Below are positions 44,793-54,256 of a DNA stretch of 64,000 bases, one piece after another. The DNA comes from Facklamia lactis. Its GTDB lineage: Bacteria; Bacillota; Bacilli; Lactobacillales; Aerococcaceae. The stretch covers positions 62,001 to 126,000 of the forward strand of contig NZ_JACBXQ010000002.1 of the NCBI RefSeq assembly GCF_015863205.1, read 5' to 3'. Each line of letters starts with the position of its first letter. The first letter of the stretch is position 1. The position numbers and the translations under genes are program-made. A model generated the notes under the pieces. It was given only the letters and a program-made list of their open reading frames with translations. It made no database searches and was not told where the DNA came from.

Positions 44793-46991
44793 TTAATTAG
44801 AAATTCGATTCACCTCATAAACATCAGGAATATTTTTTAACTTGATCATTAAATCATTTAATTGTTTTGTATTAGAAATTGCAACTTTTAAAGTAACAGT
44901 TGCCTGACTATCCTGATCAATACGACCGTTAACATTTTTCAAATTTTTAACCGTATGATTGACAACATGAAGAATATCGTTGATCAATCCGGAACGATCA
45001 AAGCCGATAATTTGTAATTCTGTCTCATATTCATCATAGAATTGTTTATGTTCTTCCCAACCTACGTGGATCGTACGATTTTTTAAATCTGATTCACTCT
45101 TTAAATTTGAGCAATCTGCACGATGGACTGAAATACCTCTTCCACGAGTAATATAACCTACAATTTCATCTCCAGGCACTGGACTACAGCAACGACTCAA
45201 ACGAATCATTAGATTATCGACACCTTCAACGACTACCCCGCTCTCATGCACAGTCCGACTTTGTTGTTTTTCATCTGTCGATTTAGAAACAACATTCTGA
45301 GTACTTTCTTCCTGGTCTTTATCTTCACGAATTCCTAGATAATTCAATATATTATAAACAGAAAGTTCCCCAAATCCAATCGCTGCATATAAGTCTGTCA
45401 TGGCATTAAAATTAAAACGTTCTAACAATTCTTTCTCTTGGTGTTTCTTTATTAAAGATTTAATACTAGTGCCTTGCTCTTTTAATGATTTTTCAAGCAT
45501 TTGTTGGCCTAGTTCACTATTTCTCTCTCGCTCTTGTAGTTTAAAATATCGCTTAATCCGATTACGAGCTTTCGAAGTCTTCGTATATTTTAGCCAATCT
45601 CGACTAGGCCCATTCGAATTAGAATTGGTTAGTATTTCAACAATATCCCCATTTTTTAAACGATAATTCAAAGGAACAATATTTCCATTAACTTTTGCAC
45701 CAATTGTCTTGTTCCCTATTTCAGTATGAATGTGAAAGGCGAAATCAATCGGTCCAGATCCCGCTGGTAATTCAAAAACATCTCCTTTTGGTGTGAAAAT
45801 AAAAACTTGATCTTTAAAAACATCTTCTTTGATAAATTCCATAAATTCACTTGCATCATCTGCATCATCTTGATATTCAACAATATCTCTAAACCATTTA
45901 AGTTGTTTTTGAATATTATCTTCAGGTTGTTGCTCAATAGTTCTGCCTTCTTTATAAGCCCAATGAGCTGCTAAACCATATTCTGCTACCTCATGCATAT
46001 GAAAAGTTCTAATTTGTACTTCTACAGGTTTTCCTTGAGGTCCAATCACAGTTGTATGAATAGATTGATACATATTTGCTTTAGGCATGGCGATATAATC
46101 TTTAAATCGACCAGGCATTGGCTTCCATTTAGTATGTATCACTCCTAATACACCATAACAATCTTTAATAGAATCCACTAGAACCCGAACAGCTAAAAGG
46201 TCATAAATATCATCAAAAGCTTTATTCTGATCCATCATCTTCCGATAAATTGAATAAATATGTTTAGGTCGACCATAAACTTCTGCTTCCATATCCAATT
46301 CAGAAATCGAATGATTTATCTCCTCAATTACAACTTGAATATATTCTTCTCGTTCTGTCCGTTTAGCATCCATCTGGTTGACAATATCATAATAAGCATC
46401 TGGTTTAATATAACGGAGTGAAATATCTTCCAGCTCCCATTTAATAACACTCATACCAATTCTTTCAGCTAGAGGAGCATAAATTTCCAAAGCTTCTTGT
46501 GATTTTTCAATTTGCTTCTGGGGTTTTTGATACTTTAGCGTTCGCATGTTGTGAAGTCTGTCAGCTAACTTCACCATCACCACACGAATATCTTTTGCCA
46601 TTGCCAAAAGCATTTTGCGATGATTCTCTGCTAATTGTTCAGCCTTACTTTGAAATTTAAATTTTCCTAGCTTAGTAACACCATCTACTAAAAAAGCGAC
46701 CGATTCAGAAAACTCTTCTTCTATATCTGCTAAACTATAGTCAGTATCTTCTACAACATCATGAAGAAAACCTGTGGCAACTGTATCAGGATCTAATTTG
46801 ATCTTAGCTAAGATTCCAGCAACTTGAATTGGGTGGTTAATATAGGCATCTCCGGATAATCTCATCTGCCCCTCATGGGCTTTAGTCGCAAAATCTAAAG
46901 CTTTACTGACAAAAGCAAGATTTCGCTCATTCATATATTCTGCACACAAGTCGATAACGTCGTTACCGGTAAATACCTCGTTCCTTCCCAT
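44793..46991 (-). CDS. rel: Bifunctional (p)ppGpp synthetase/hydrolase Rel
   Basis: Stringent-response enzyme of about 732 residues. Domains in order: HD hydrolase (HEGQMRLSGDAYINHP, FLHDVVEDTD), synthetase (GRPKHIYSIYRKM, YQSIHTTVIGP), TGS (DQVFIFTPKGDVFELPAGSGPIDFAFHIHT), a zinc-finger-like/helical region with RLSRCCSPVPGDEIVGYITRGRG, and C-terminal ACT. ATG at 46989–46991 is preferred to a TTG one codon earlier; GGGGTG lies upstream. Both catalytic sites look intact. Confidence 0.97.
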   Translation of the reverse strand: MGRNEVFTGNDVIDLCAEYMNERNLAFVSKALDFATKAHEGQMRLSGDAYINHPIQVAGILAKIKLDPDTVATGFLHDVVEDTDYSLADIEEEFSESVAFLVDGVTKLGKFKFQSKAEQLAENHRKMLLAMAKDIRVVMVKLADRLHNMRTLKYQKPQKQIEKSQEALEIYAPLAERIGMSVIKWELEDISLRYIKPDAYYDIVNQMDAKRTEREEYIQVVIEEINHSISELDMEAEVYGRPKHIYSIYRKMMDQNKAFDDIYDLLAVRVLVDSIKDCYGVLGVIHTKWKPMPGRFKDYIAMPKANMYQSIHTTVIGPQGKPVEVQIRTFHMHEVAEYGLAAHWAYKEGRTIEQQPEDNIQKQLKWFRDIVEYQDDADDASEFMEFIKEDVFKDQVFIFTPKGDVFELPAGSGPIDFAFHIHTEIGNKTIGAKVNGNIVPLNYRLKNGDIVEILTNSNSNGPSRDWLKYTKTSKARNRIKRYFKLQERERNSELGQQMLEKSLKEQGTSIKSLIKKHQEKELLERFNFNAMTDLYAAIGFGELSVYNILNYLGIREDKDQEESTQNVVSKSTDEKQQSRTVHESGVVVEGVDNLMIRLSRCCSPVPGDEIVGYITRGRGISVHRADCSNLKSESDLKNRTIHVGWEEHKQFYDEYETELQIIGFDRSGLINDILHVVNHTVKNLKNVNGRIDQDSQATVTLKVAISNTKQLNDLMIKLKNIPDVYEVNRISN

Positions 46992-47074
46992 CAACTCACC
47001 CCTCTACATTTTCTTCTTATTATAACTTAAAGCTTATCAGAATAACAATATTAGTCTTCAACTTATCTACTATA

Positions 47075-47104
47075 AAAAAGTACTCAATGACCTTAGCCAT
47101 TGAG
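47075..47104 (-). terminator. Terminator of deoC
   Basis: CTCAATG / CATTGAG with an 8-nt loop, followed on the complement by TACTTTTTT, 9 nt after the deoC stop. Confidence 0.8.
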
Positions 47105-47112
47105 CTTATTTA

Positions 47113-47760
47113 TTATTCTTCACTGACTATTTTTATTCCTTTTGAAGCACCAATTCTAGTTGCCCCAGCTTCAATCATCTCAATCGCTTCTTTTCGATTA
47201 CTTACTCCTCCAGAAGCCTTCACGCCCATATGAGGTCCTACTGTTTCCCTCATCAATTTTACGTCTTCCACTCGAGCTCCTTCATGCGAAAAACCAGTAG
47301 ATGTTTTCACAAAATCAGCTTTCGCATTAGCAGCACATTTACAAGCCTTGACTATCTCTTCCCTTGTAAGTAGGGCTGTTTCAATGATCACTTTTACAAT
47401 TATCATTTCAGGAACAGCATTTACAATTTCTCTGATTTCTTGTTCTACTTTTTGCCAATCACCATCCTTCGCAGCACCAATATTCATCACCATATCAACC
47501 TCATCAGCACCCTTAGCTACTGCATCTTTGGCTTCAGCAATTTTGATTGTACTCGTACTTGCTCCTAAAGGGAATCCTATCACTGTGCATACTTTTACTT
47601 CTGAATCCTCTAAAGACTGCTTCGCTAATTCTATCCATGTTGGATTAATACACACAGACATAAAATGGTATTGTTTTGCTTCACTGCACAACTTTTCGAT
47701 CGCTTCTCTTCCTGCCTCTGCTTTTAATTGAGTATGATCAATAAATTTATTTAGTTCCAT
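47113..47760 (-). CDS. deoC: Deoxyribose-phosphate aldolase
   Basis: Cleaves 2-deoxyribose 5-phosphate to acetaldehyde and glyceraldehyde 3-phosphate. The 215 residues have [11 protein letters not shown], the Schiff-base lysine region [11 protein letters not shown] and VKASGGVSN. Its start overlaps the rsmE 3' end by 14 nt, an unexpected operon partner for rRNA methylation genes but common enough in Firmicutes. Confidence 0.97.
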   Translation of the reverse strand: MELNKFIDHTQLKAEAGREAIEKLCSEAKQYHFMSVCINPTWIELAKQSLEDSEVKVCTVIGFPLGASTSTIKIAEAKDAVAKGADEVDMVMNIGAAKDGDWQKVEQEIREIVNAVPEMIIVKVIIETALLTREEIVKACKCAANAKADFVKTSTGFSHEGARVEDVKLMRETVGPHMGVKASGGVSNRKEAIEMIEAGATRIGASKGIKIVSEE

Positions 47761-48538
47761 GATTTTCCTCCTGAAAATTAATTTCTAATGCATATGAGAT
47801 TGCACTTAAGGCATAGATTGGAGCCGTTTCTGCTCTCAGAATTCGCGGACCCAAACTACATAATTTGAAACCTGCTGCCTTAAATGCAGCTACTTCCTTT
47901 TCACTCAATCCACCTTCTGAGCCAAAGACAAATAAAATTTCTTCACCCATTTCCGTTTGGGATAGAAGATTAGCAAAATAATGATGGTTCCCTTGTTTGG
48001 CTATCTCTTCATAAGCCAACCATTTGTGTTGATACTTGAGACTAGAGTCCAGTAATTCTTTTAAAGTTTTAATAGAAAGTATCTCTGGAACAAGGGCTCT
48101 TTTACTCTGTTCAGCTGCAGAGTGCGCTATTTTCTGCAATCGATTTTGTTTCTGTTGTGCTTTTTTTGAATCCCACTTAACTACATCCCGAGTTAAAGAT
48201 AAAGGCTGAAAATAAGCCATTCCACATTCAGTAGCCTTTTGTACAATCATTTCTATTTTTTCATTTTTGGACAGGCCACAAGCAATGGTAACTTGTACAG
48301 GTAATTCTATTTGGTTAGCGTCATATGAAGATTTCTCAAAGACTTTTAACACAGCATAACCTTCTACTGTATCAACTAAATTCGCTAAAAAATGTTGGCC
48401 ATTACAGACTATTTGAACCGTTTGCCCATTTTGTCCTCTCATTACATTAAGAAGATGATGGCTATCCTCATGACTTAGCTTAACGTACTCTCCCACCACT
48501 AAATCAGAGTTTTTCTTTTGAATAAAATACTGTTGCAT
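47747..48538 (-). CDS. rsmE: 16S rRNA m3U1498 methyltransferase RsmE
   Basis: SPOUT-class methyltransferase for U1498 of 16S rRNA. The 263 residues have the N-terminal PUA-like part ([11 protein letters not shown]) and the knot with [23 protein letters not shown] and [16 protein letters not shown]. It overlaps prmA by 1 nt. Confidence 0.95.
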   Translation of the reverse strand: MQQYFIQKKNSDLVVGEYVKLSHEDSHHLLNVMRGQNGQTVQIVCNGQHFLANLVDTVEGYAVLKVFEKSSYDANQIELPVQVTIACGLSKNEKIEMIVQKATECGMAYFQPLSLTRDVVKWDSKKAQQKQNRLQKIAHSAAEQSKRALVPEILSIKTLKELLDSSLKYQHKWLAYEEIAKQGNHHYFANLLSQTEMGEEILFVFGSEGGLSEKEVAAFKAAGFKLCSLGPRILRAETAPIYALSAISYALEINFQEENHGTK

Positions 48539-49494
48539 TATTTCCCCTTCTTCTTAAGAATAATACCTATCCAATTTCTCAGTTGATTGATTTGAATGAC
48601 TTCCCACTTCTGAGAATCTAAAGCAGAAAGAATCTCTTCTTGTTTCTCCTTTAGAATTCCTCCTAAAACCAAGTAACCTGAGTCATTGAGTAAGCGATAT
48701 GCATCATCAAACATCTCAACCAAAATATGAGGAAGTATATTGGCAATAATAATATCTACATTAATATTGATCCCTTGTAGTAAATCATTAACAGCAAATT
48801 CAACTGGAACTTCACGCCCTTCTTTAATCAACTCATTAATCTTAGGCTGAAATGTTAAATTATTTTTTGCTGCTTCGACTGCTTGAGGATCCAGATCATA
48901 TCCCCATACTTTACGAGCTCCTAAACAATAAGCAATAAAAGACAGAACTCCAGATCCTGTTCCAAGATCTATCACCGTTTCATTTCCTCGCATGACAGTC
49001 TCTAAAGCTTGAGCTCCCAATTGTGTAGTTGGATGGTCTCCTGTTCCAAAAGCAATTCCTGGATCTAAAAAGATAATCTTTTCATCTAAATTTAACGCCT
49101 GATAATCTTCCCAAATTGGAACAATTTTAATAAATCGAGTGATGTGCTGAACTTTATAATATTCCATCCAGTTTTCTTGCCAATTTTCTATCTTTACCGT
49201 TTGAAAATCAATCTTTTTTTCTCCCTCAATGTCACTTTCTAATCTATTGATCAGATCAATAATATCAATTTCATCTTCAAAATAGCCGTATACTTCTGTC
49301 ATGTGTTCTAAATAAGATACAGGTAATTCTTCTGGAATTTCTCCAAATAAATTAGGATGACTTTCTAAATATCCGGGTGCATATTTAACTTCTGTTCCTT
49401 GAGCACCTAATTCAAATAATAAGTGAGTGACATACTCTATAAAAGTTGCATCTTTATTAGCAAAAGATATCTTCACACTTTGCCAATGAGTCAT
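48538..49494 (-). CDS. prmA: Ribosomal protein L11 methyltransferase
   Basis: SAM-dependent methyltransferase acting on L11. The 318 residues include a substrate-recognition N-terminus and the methyltransferase motif VIDLGTGSGVLS with FGTGDHPTT before it and DIIIANILPHILV as motif IV. It overlaps the DUF3013 gene by 4 nt. Confidence 0.95.
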   Translation of the reverse strand: MTHWQSVKISFANKDATFIEYVTHLLFELGAQGTEVKYAPGYLESHPNLFGEIPEELPVSYLEHMTEVYGYFEDEIDIIDLINRLESDIEGEKKIDFQTVKIENWQENWMEYYKVQHITRFIKIVPIWEDYQALNLDEKIIFLDPGIAFGTGDHPTTQLGAQALETVMRGNETVIDLGTGSGVLSFIAYCLGARKVWGYDLDPQAVEAAKNNLTFQPKINELIKEGREVPVEFAVNDLLQGININVDIIIANILPHILVEMFDDAYRLLNDSGYLVLGGILKEKQEEILSALDSQKWEVIQINQLRNWIGIILKKKGK

Positions 49495-50015
49495 TTAATA
49501 ATCCCCTCCTGCATCAAACTATTTCTTACTGGAGAGATAAAATTTAGTGGTAAGCGACTAAACCTTCCATGTTCCTTTAGCTTATCTACTTGTTTATAGT
49601 AAGCTTGCCAATCCCAAGTTAAAGCAAACGTTAATCTCTGATCATCATTTAGAAACTTTTCCCATTCCATCAAACAAGAAGAGGCAATCAATTTTAATTG
49701 TTTAACCAACGCCTCTAAATCCCCATAATAAATTCCTTTTTGTTGATCAAATACATAACATAAAAAATATTGGTCTTCTGCATAAGTAATGGGATAATTA
49801 GTTATTAAGACATTGGCTTGATAAATCACCTGTGAATGATCTGTTTTAACCCCTTCATAATCTACCAATTTTTGATTATTAGAATTAGGCAAATTAAATT
49901 GGAGGCTAATCACTAGCTCTTCTTTTTCTTCTTCATAAGTCACTTGCCACTCACATTGAAAGTGATGTTCTTCCATCAATTTGATGCAGATTTTATATAA
50001 ATTTTCAACCTTCAT
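49491..50015 (-). CDS. DUF3013-like family protein
   Basis: 174-residue soluble protein of unknown function, beginning MKVENLYKICIKLMEEHHFQ. It resembles the DUF3013 family of Lactobacillales, which often lies next to prmA, as here. No catalytic motif is visible. The ATG at 50013–50015 has GGGGTG 4 nt upstream; a GTG at 50025–50027 is an alternative. It heads the DUF3013–prmA–rsmE–deoC run. Confidence 0.7.
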   Translation of the reverse strand: MKVENLYKICIKLMEEHHFQCEWQVTYEEEKEELVISLQFNLPNSNNQKLVDYEGVKTDHSQVIYQANVLITNYPITYAEDQYFLCYVFDQQKGIYYGDLEALVKQLKLIASSCLMEWEKFLNDDQRLTFALTWDWQAYYKQVDKLKEHGRFSRLPLNFISPVRNSLMQEGIIK

Positions 50016-50162
50016 ATCACACCCCACTTTTCATTAATATTATGACCGAGTCAGTATGTTATTTCAATGAAAAGCCTCAAAAAAGTCAATGAATATACTA
50101 GCTATTTCTTTACGGTAATGTCATAATAGATCTTAGATTATCTAAAAAAGATAAATTTTTCT

Positions 50163-50191
50163 TTGAAATTTTCTTCCAAAAAGTATACAAT
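50163..50191 (+). promoter_or_regulatory. Sigma-A promoter of gpsB
   Basis: TTGAAA (50163–50168) and TACAAT (50186–50191) with a 17-nt spacer, 60 nt before the gpsB ATG. Confidence 0.75.
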
Positions 50192-50250
50192 ACCTTCTGG
50201 TGTTTCAAATTTTCAATTTGAAAAATATTTTAGCAAACGAGGTGAACTTC

Positions 50251-50592
50251 ATGGCAGAGAAAAACTTAACCGCAAAAGATATCTTACAGAAAGAATTTTC
50301 TCGATCTATGCGTGGCTATAATGCCGCTGAAGTCGATGAATATCTCGATAGCATTATTCGTGATTATGATTCGTACCAAAAAGATGTTGTCTTTCTTAAA
50401 AACGAAAATGAACGCTTGATATCTAAAGTAGATGAATTAACTAAACAATTAGCATTAGCCAAGAAAAATGTTCCATCATCACCAGGATCTGGTGTAACAA
50501 ACTTTGATATTCTCAAACGTTTATCTAATCTAGAAAAACACGTATTTGGGGCAAAAATCTCAAATGCTGATGCCAACATCGAAGAAAATTAA
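50251..50592 (+). CDS. gpsB: Cell division regulator GpsB
   Basis: DivIVA-like coiled-coil protein coordinating septal and peripheral wall synthesis through class A PBPs. 113 residues: membrane-binding N-terminal domain (LTAKDILQKEFSRSMRGYNAAEVDEYLDSII), coiled coil to about residue 70, and a C-terminal oligomerisation segment. GAGGTG lies upstream of the ATG; an in-frame GTG 17 codons earlier falls just after the promoter and is rejected. It is immediately upstream of rnpB, its usual neighbour. Confidence 0.95.
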   Translation: MAEKNLTAKDILQKEFSRSMRGYNAAEVDEYLDSIIRDYDSYQKDVVFLKNENERLISKVDELTKQLALAKKNVPSSPGSGVTNFDILKRLSNLEKHVFGAKISNADANIEEN

Positions 50593-50615
50593 TAATAGCA
50601 AACATTGAGCAACAT

Positions 50616-51013
50616 AGTGAATTTCAGGTAATCGCGGTCAATTATTTGACTGAGGAAAGTCCATGCTCGCACAAGCTGCAATGCTTGTAGTGTTCGTGCT
50701 TAGCGAAACAATAAGCTAAGGTAGCCTTCGGGCTAACGGCGGAAGAAATTTCTAAGGTCTTTAAATGACTATGAATAAGTATTCTGTAACGTGCCACAGT
50801 GACGATACTTTATGGAAACATAAAGGTGGAACGCGGTAAACCCCTCGAGCGAGCAACCCAAATTTGGTAGGGGCACTCTTTAGAAGGAATGAATTGTTGA
50901 AAGAAACAATTAACAGACAAAGAGACAAGATCACTTGTAGATAGATGATTACCCCTTGATAAAACGTACCTATCATTTTATCAAGGACAGAACATGGCTT
51001 ATCGAAATTTACT
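50616..51013 (+). ncRNA. rnpB: RNase P RNA, type B
   Basis: Catalytic RNA of tRNA 5'-end processing. The conserved core GAGGAAAGTCCATGCTCGCAC and the later GAGACAAGATC and ACAGAACATGGCTTATCG segments are present. P1 is formed by AGTGAATTTC (50616–50625) and GAAATTTACT (51004–51013). The helix content matches the Bacillus (B) type. Small reading frames on its complement are coincidental. Confidence 0.95.
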
Positions 51014-51053
51014 ACCCATAGGTATTTACGCTGAATGACTGCTTAATATAAAT

Positions 51054-51102
51054 AAACACGTTTCTATGAGCAATCATTTGCCTAACAGAAACGTGTTTTT
51101 TT
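51054..51102 (+). terminator. Terminator of rnpB
   Basis: A 12-bp stem, AAACACGTTTCT / AGAAACGTGTTT, followed by T run, 40 nt beyond the P1 helix of rnpB. Confidence 0.85.
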
Positions 51103-51118
51103 ATAGAAAGGATTGTAT

Positions 51119-52246
51119 ATGAAAAAATATCCCCTACTTGCTACAGCTGCTGCTGGAATAGAATCTTTAGTCAATCGTGAATTAAAAGATTTAGGCTACC
51201 AAACCCAAACAGAAAATGGACGTGTGCGTTTCGAAGGAAACGCCATAGACATCGCTAAAACAAATTTATGGCTTCGTACAGCGGATCGTATTAAACTCAT
51301 TGCTGGAGAATTCAAAGCTTTATCGTTTGAGCAACTATTCGATCAAACATATAGTATACCTTGGGAGAATCTCCTTCCTCTTGATGCAGAATTTCCAGTA
51401 TCCGGAAAATCAATTAAATCAAAACTTTATTCAGTTCCTAACTGTCAACGAATCGTTAAAAAAGCTATCGCAAAGCGTTTAATGGACTATTATGCTCGTA
51501 AACAACCTTTACCTGAAACAGGTGCAAAATATCCTATCGAAATTTCTTTATTAAAAGATCACGCGATGATTACACTTGATACCAGTGGAACTTCTCTTTT
51601 TAAGCGAGGCTATCGTACCGAAAAAGGGGGCGCCCCTCTCAAAGAAAACATGGCTGCAGCTCTTGTGATGCTTACCACTTGGTACCCTGATCGACCTCTT
51701 TATGACCCTACCTGCGGATCTGGAACTATTCTTATTGAAGCTGCTTTAATGGGCCATAATATCGCCCCAGGTCTTAAAAGAAAATTTGCAGCAGAAGAAT
51801 GGCAATATTTCCATCCAGAAGTGTGGAAAATTGAGAGACAAGCAGCTGAAGCTACTATTCAACATGATGTAGATTTAGAACTTTATGGTACCGATATTGA
51901 TGCTCGTATGATCGAAATAGCCAAAAGAAATGCCGAAGCAGCTGGTGTCGCTAATAGTATCGCTTTTAAACAAATGCAACTTTCTGATTTTGTTCCAAAG
52001 AAAAAATACGGGATCCTAATTTCCAATCCTCCATACGGAGACCGGCTGTTGAATGAAGATGAGGTTCATAAGATTTACCAAGAGATGGGAAATATTTATC
52101 GAGAGATGCCAACTTGGAGCAAATATATACTTACTAGCGATGAAAATTTTGAAATTTACTACGGAGAAAAAGCAACTAAAAAACGCAAACTTTATAATGG
52201 AGCTTTAAAAGTCAACTATTATCAATTTTGGGCGACAGAAAAATAA
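51119..52246 (+). CDS. THUMP-domain rRNA methyltransferase (RlmL/YpsC type)
   Basis: 375-residue enzyme: N-terminal THUMP/ferredoxin-like RNA-binding part, then a Rossmann methyltransferase with DPTCGSGTILIEAA (SAM motif) and the N6-adenine/N2-guanine catalytic motif ISNPPYGDRL. It most probably methylates 23S rRNA at G2445 by similarity to RlmL N-domain. The ATG at 51119–51121 is 6 nt after AAAGGA. Confidence 0.9.
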   Translation: MKKYPLLATAAAGIESLVNRELKDLGYQTQTENGRVRFEGNAIDIAKTNLWLRTADRIKLIAGEFKALSFEQLFDQTYSIPWENLLPLDAEFPVSGKSIKSKLYSVPNCQRIVKKAIAKRLMDYYARKQPLPETGAKYPIEISLLKDHAMITLDTSGTSLFKRGYRTEKGGAPLKENMAAALVMLTTWYPDRPLYDPTCGSGTILIEAALMGHNIAPGLKRKFAAEEWQYFHPEVWKIERQAAEATIQHDVDLELYGTDIDARMIEIAKRNAEAAGVANSIAFKQMQLSDFVPKKKYGILISNPPYGDRLLNEDEVHKIYQEMGNIYREMPTWSKYILTSDENFEIYYGEKATKKRKLYNGALKVNYYQFWATEK

Positions 52247-52663
52247 TTATAATACACGAACTTTTCCTTGTCGGTGAAGAGCCTGCTTGGCTAAATGATC
52301 TGCAATGCGATTGTCTTTTTCCGGCACCCAATTCACAAACAGTAATTTATACTGCGCAATTAAATACAATATCTCATCTAATTGACGCTTGTATTGTTCT
52401 GATTTAACATATCCCTTTTCCACCGACTGAGCGACAATTTTACTATCAGTCTTAATAAGGATCATTTCGTCAATATTGATTTCGTGCTGTTGAACCCATT
52501 TTAGGCCATAAAATAAACAACAAAATTCGGCTAAATGATTATCTTGTAGTTTTGACAGATATATTTTCTCTTGATATTCTTGTCTATCTTGCTGAATATA
52601 ATAGGCTAAGCCCGCTTCCTGCGTTTTAGGATTAAAAGCAGCATCAATATGAATAAGTAACAT
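52247..52663 (-). CDS. RNase HI-like protein
   Basis: 138-residue ribonuclease H fold protein. Visible acidic positions are D7 in LIHIDAAFN, E46 in LAEFCCLFYGL, D68 in IKTDSKIV and a final D in DNRIADHLAKQA, the usual DEDD-type arrangement. It is of the shortened bacterial subgroup related to YpdQ/YpeP. Convergent with the methyltransferase, with stops adjoining; divergent from the TPR gene. Confidence 0.85.
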   Translation of the reverse strand: MLLIHIDAAFNPKTQEAGLAYYIQQDRQEYQEKIYLSKLQDNHLAEFCCLFYGLKWVQQHEINIDEMILIKTDSKIVAQSVEKGYVKSEQYKRQLDEILYLIAQYKLLFVNWVPEKDNRIADHLAKQALHRQGKVRVL

Positions 52664-52703
52664 AGTCCACCTCTTTTATACTGAAAGGAGTCGATCCACC
52701 TTT

Positions 52704-53678
52704 ATGTCGGATATTCTAAATTTACCAAATAATGCAGAAAATTACTATCGGAAAGCACAAAATGCGTTAGAAAACAACAATTTCGCTGAAGCTATTCATT
52801 TGCTCGAACAAAGTTTTGCATTAGACGCAGATCCTAAAATTTTCACTGAATTAGCTCGTTTGTACTTACTTATTCAAGATACAGACGCCATGCAAAAATT
52901 ATGGGATCATAATTATCCTCATCAAGTTGATCGCTTTCAAACAGAATCTCTTGCAACTCTTTACGCCTTATCTTTAGAAATTCTAAAAGACTCAAGTCAA
53001 TCTTTATTAGAACTCTACCAAATAAAGGATCATTTCATAGAACAGTCATGGTCTACCGACCAAATTGATCTCTTGATCCATGAATATAAACAGGCTAACG
53101 AGTTCGAACAAGTCATCAATAAGATCAATGATGAAACAGATGCTAAAAAACTAATCGATAATATTTTAAAATTAGGGATAGATAAACTCGCTATAAGAGT
53201 CAAATATCTCTATCGTTTTGCAAATCCATCTGCTTTTATTGTGTTAGATTCTTTACTCAAGCACTCTGACGTACCACACTTTATTAAAAGTGATATTCTA
53301 CATTATTATCTTTACCAAAAAATTGATAAACAAGTTACACTTTATTGGTTTAGCCAGTCCTATGTTCTAAATACCAATCAATTAAAAGAATATCGTTCTA
53401 ACTTTATTTATAAAGAAATTGTAAATTTAATTCAAGATTATACAGACCAAAATAATCCTAATTTTTATACTGAATTAATTCAAATTTTTAATCTGATGGT
53501 AATGGTTTTTTACCCCTTTATTGAAAAAGCTATTCCCAATGCACAAGATTGGTTCCAAATATTTCTTCACTATTATGATCTCGAAGAATATAAGAATGGG
53601 GACCCTGATCCCACTATTGTAAAATACTTAGAAACTGCAATAGAAGAGATTAGTCAACTTACCATCAACACACCCTAA
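52704..53678 (+). CDS. TPR-like protein of unknown function
   Basis: 324 residues. The N-terminus shows a tetratricopeptide-like pair (YYRKAQNALENNNFAEAIHLLEQSFALD and KIFTELARLYLL, about 14–62); the rest is helical and rich in aromatic residues without known motifs. It may belong to the Lactobacillales TPR family DUF3196, but this is a guess. GAAAGGAG lies rather far (about 13 nt) from the ATG. A clear terminator follows. Confidence 0.75.
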   Translation: MSDILNLPNNAENYYRKAQNALENNNFAEAIHLLEQSFALDADPKIFTELARLYLLIQDTDAMQKLWDHNYPHQVDRFQTESLATLYALSLEILKDSSQSLLELYQIKDHFIEQSWSTDQIDLLIHEYKQANEFEQVINKINDETDAKKLIDNILKLGIDKLAIRVKYLYRFANPSAFIVLDSLLKHSDVPHFIKSDILHYYLYQKIDKQVTLYWFSQSYVLNTNQLKEYRSNFIYKEIVNLIQDYTDQNNPNFYTELIQIFNLMVMVFYPFIEKAIPNAQDWFQIFLHYYDLEEYKNGDPDPTIVKYLETAIEEISQLTINTP

Positions 53679-53686
53679 TAAAACCA

Positions 53687-53725
53687 AAAAATCACCTTTA
53701 TACCTCTTGTATATAGGGTGATTTT
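53687..53725 (+). terminator. Terminator of the TPR gene
   Basis: AAAATCACC and GGTGATTTT with an inner TATAC / GTATA stem; T-rich 3' side. Possibly also used by the convergent downstream gene. Confidence 0.75.
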
Positions 53726-53751
53726 CTATTTCAACTAAATAGTTATGATCA

Positions 53752-54168
53752 TTAGTTTTTATCTTGAGAATCTATTTCATTAGAAATAGTAGGTTGAGGA
53801 TTTAAGATAATTTCTTTATCCTCTTCTTGTGGTGGTAAAGAGATAAAATCAATAATATCCTTATAATTCACAATGGTCTTATCTTCTATAATATCCTGCA
53901 TCATGGCATCTGATTCTTGCCAATAAATATCAACTACTGCACTGTTCGCAAGCAGTTTCGTTATGATACCAGCCATATCACTCCCACGAAATTGGAAAGT
54001 TATCTTATCCCCTATATCAGGGCGAACTGACTCTTTAACTTCCTCAATCATTTTAAGACCCGTTTCATAATCAACATCTAATAAAGATGCAATACGTGAC
54101 TTACTTGTACCACGTCTCAATTCTTTACCGATTAGCGAACGTTGTCCTTCTGAAAGCTTTTTCGACAT
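53752..54168 (-). CDS. DUF2187-like protein with N-terminal helix-turn-helix-like segment
   Basis: 138 residues. Residues 5–45 look like a small HTH (GQRSLIGKELRRGTSKSRIASLLDVDYE). Residues 50–105 resemble the KOW/SH3-like DUF2187 fold (GDKITFQFRGSDMAGIITKLLANSAVVDI, then KTIVNYKDI). The tail is acidic. Function is unknown; a nucleic-acid-binding role is suggested by both segments. Orientation is convergent with the TPR gene. Confidence 0.65.
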   Translation of the reverse strand: MSKKLSEGQRSLIGKELRRGTSKSRIASLLDVDYETGLKMIEEVKESVRPDIGDKITFQFRGSDMAGIITKLLANSAVVDIYWQESDAMMQDIIEDKTIVNYKDIIDFISLPPQEEDKEIILNPQPTISNEIDSQDKN

Positions 54169-54256
54169 GCTATCCCTCTTTTCTTATTCCAAACAAAACT
54201 CCAAGCCTCATATTCATTATACCATACTTCTCTATTATACAGACGTAAAATGCCCC

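Noticed and set aside
50761-50976. 71-codon minus-strand frame
   Set aside because: Lies wholly inside rnpB on the opposite strand.
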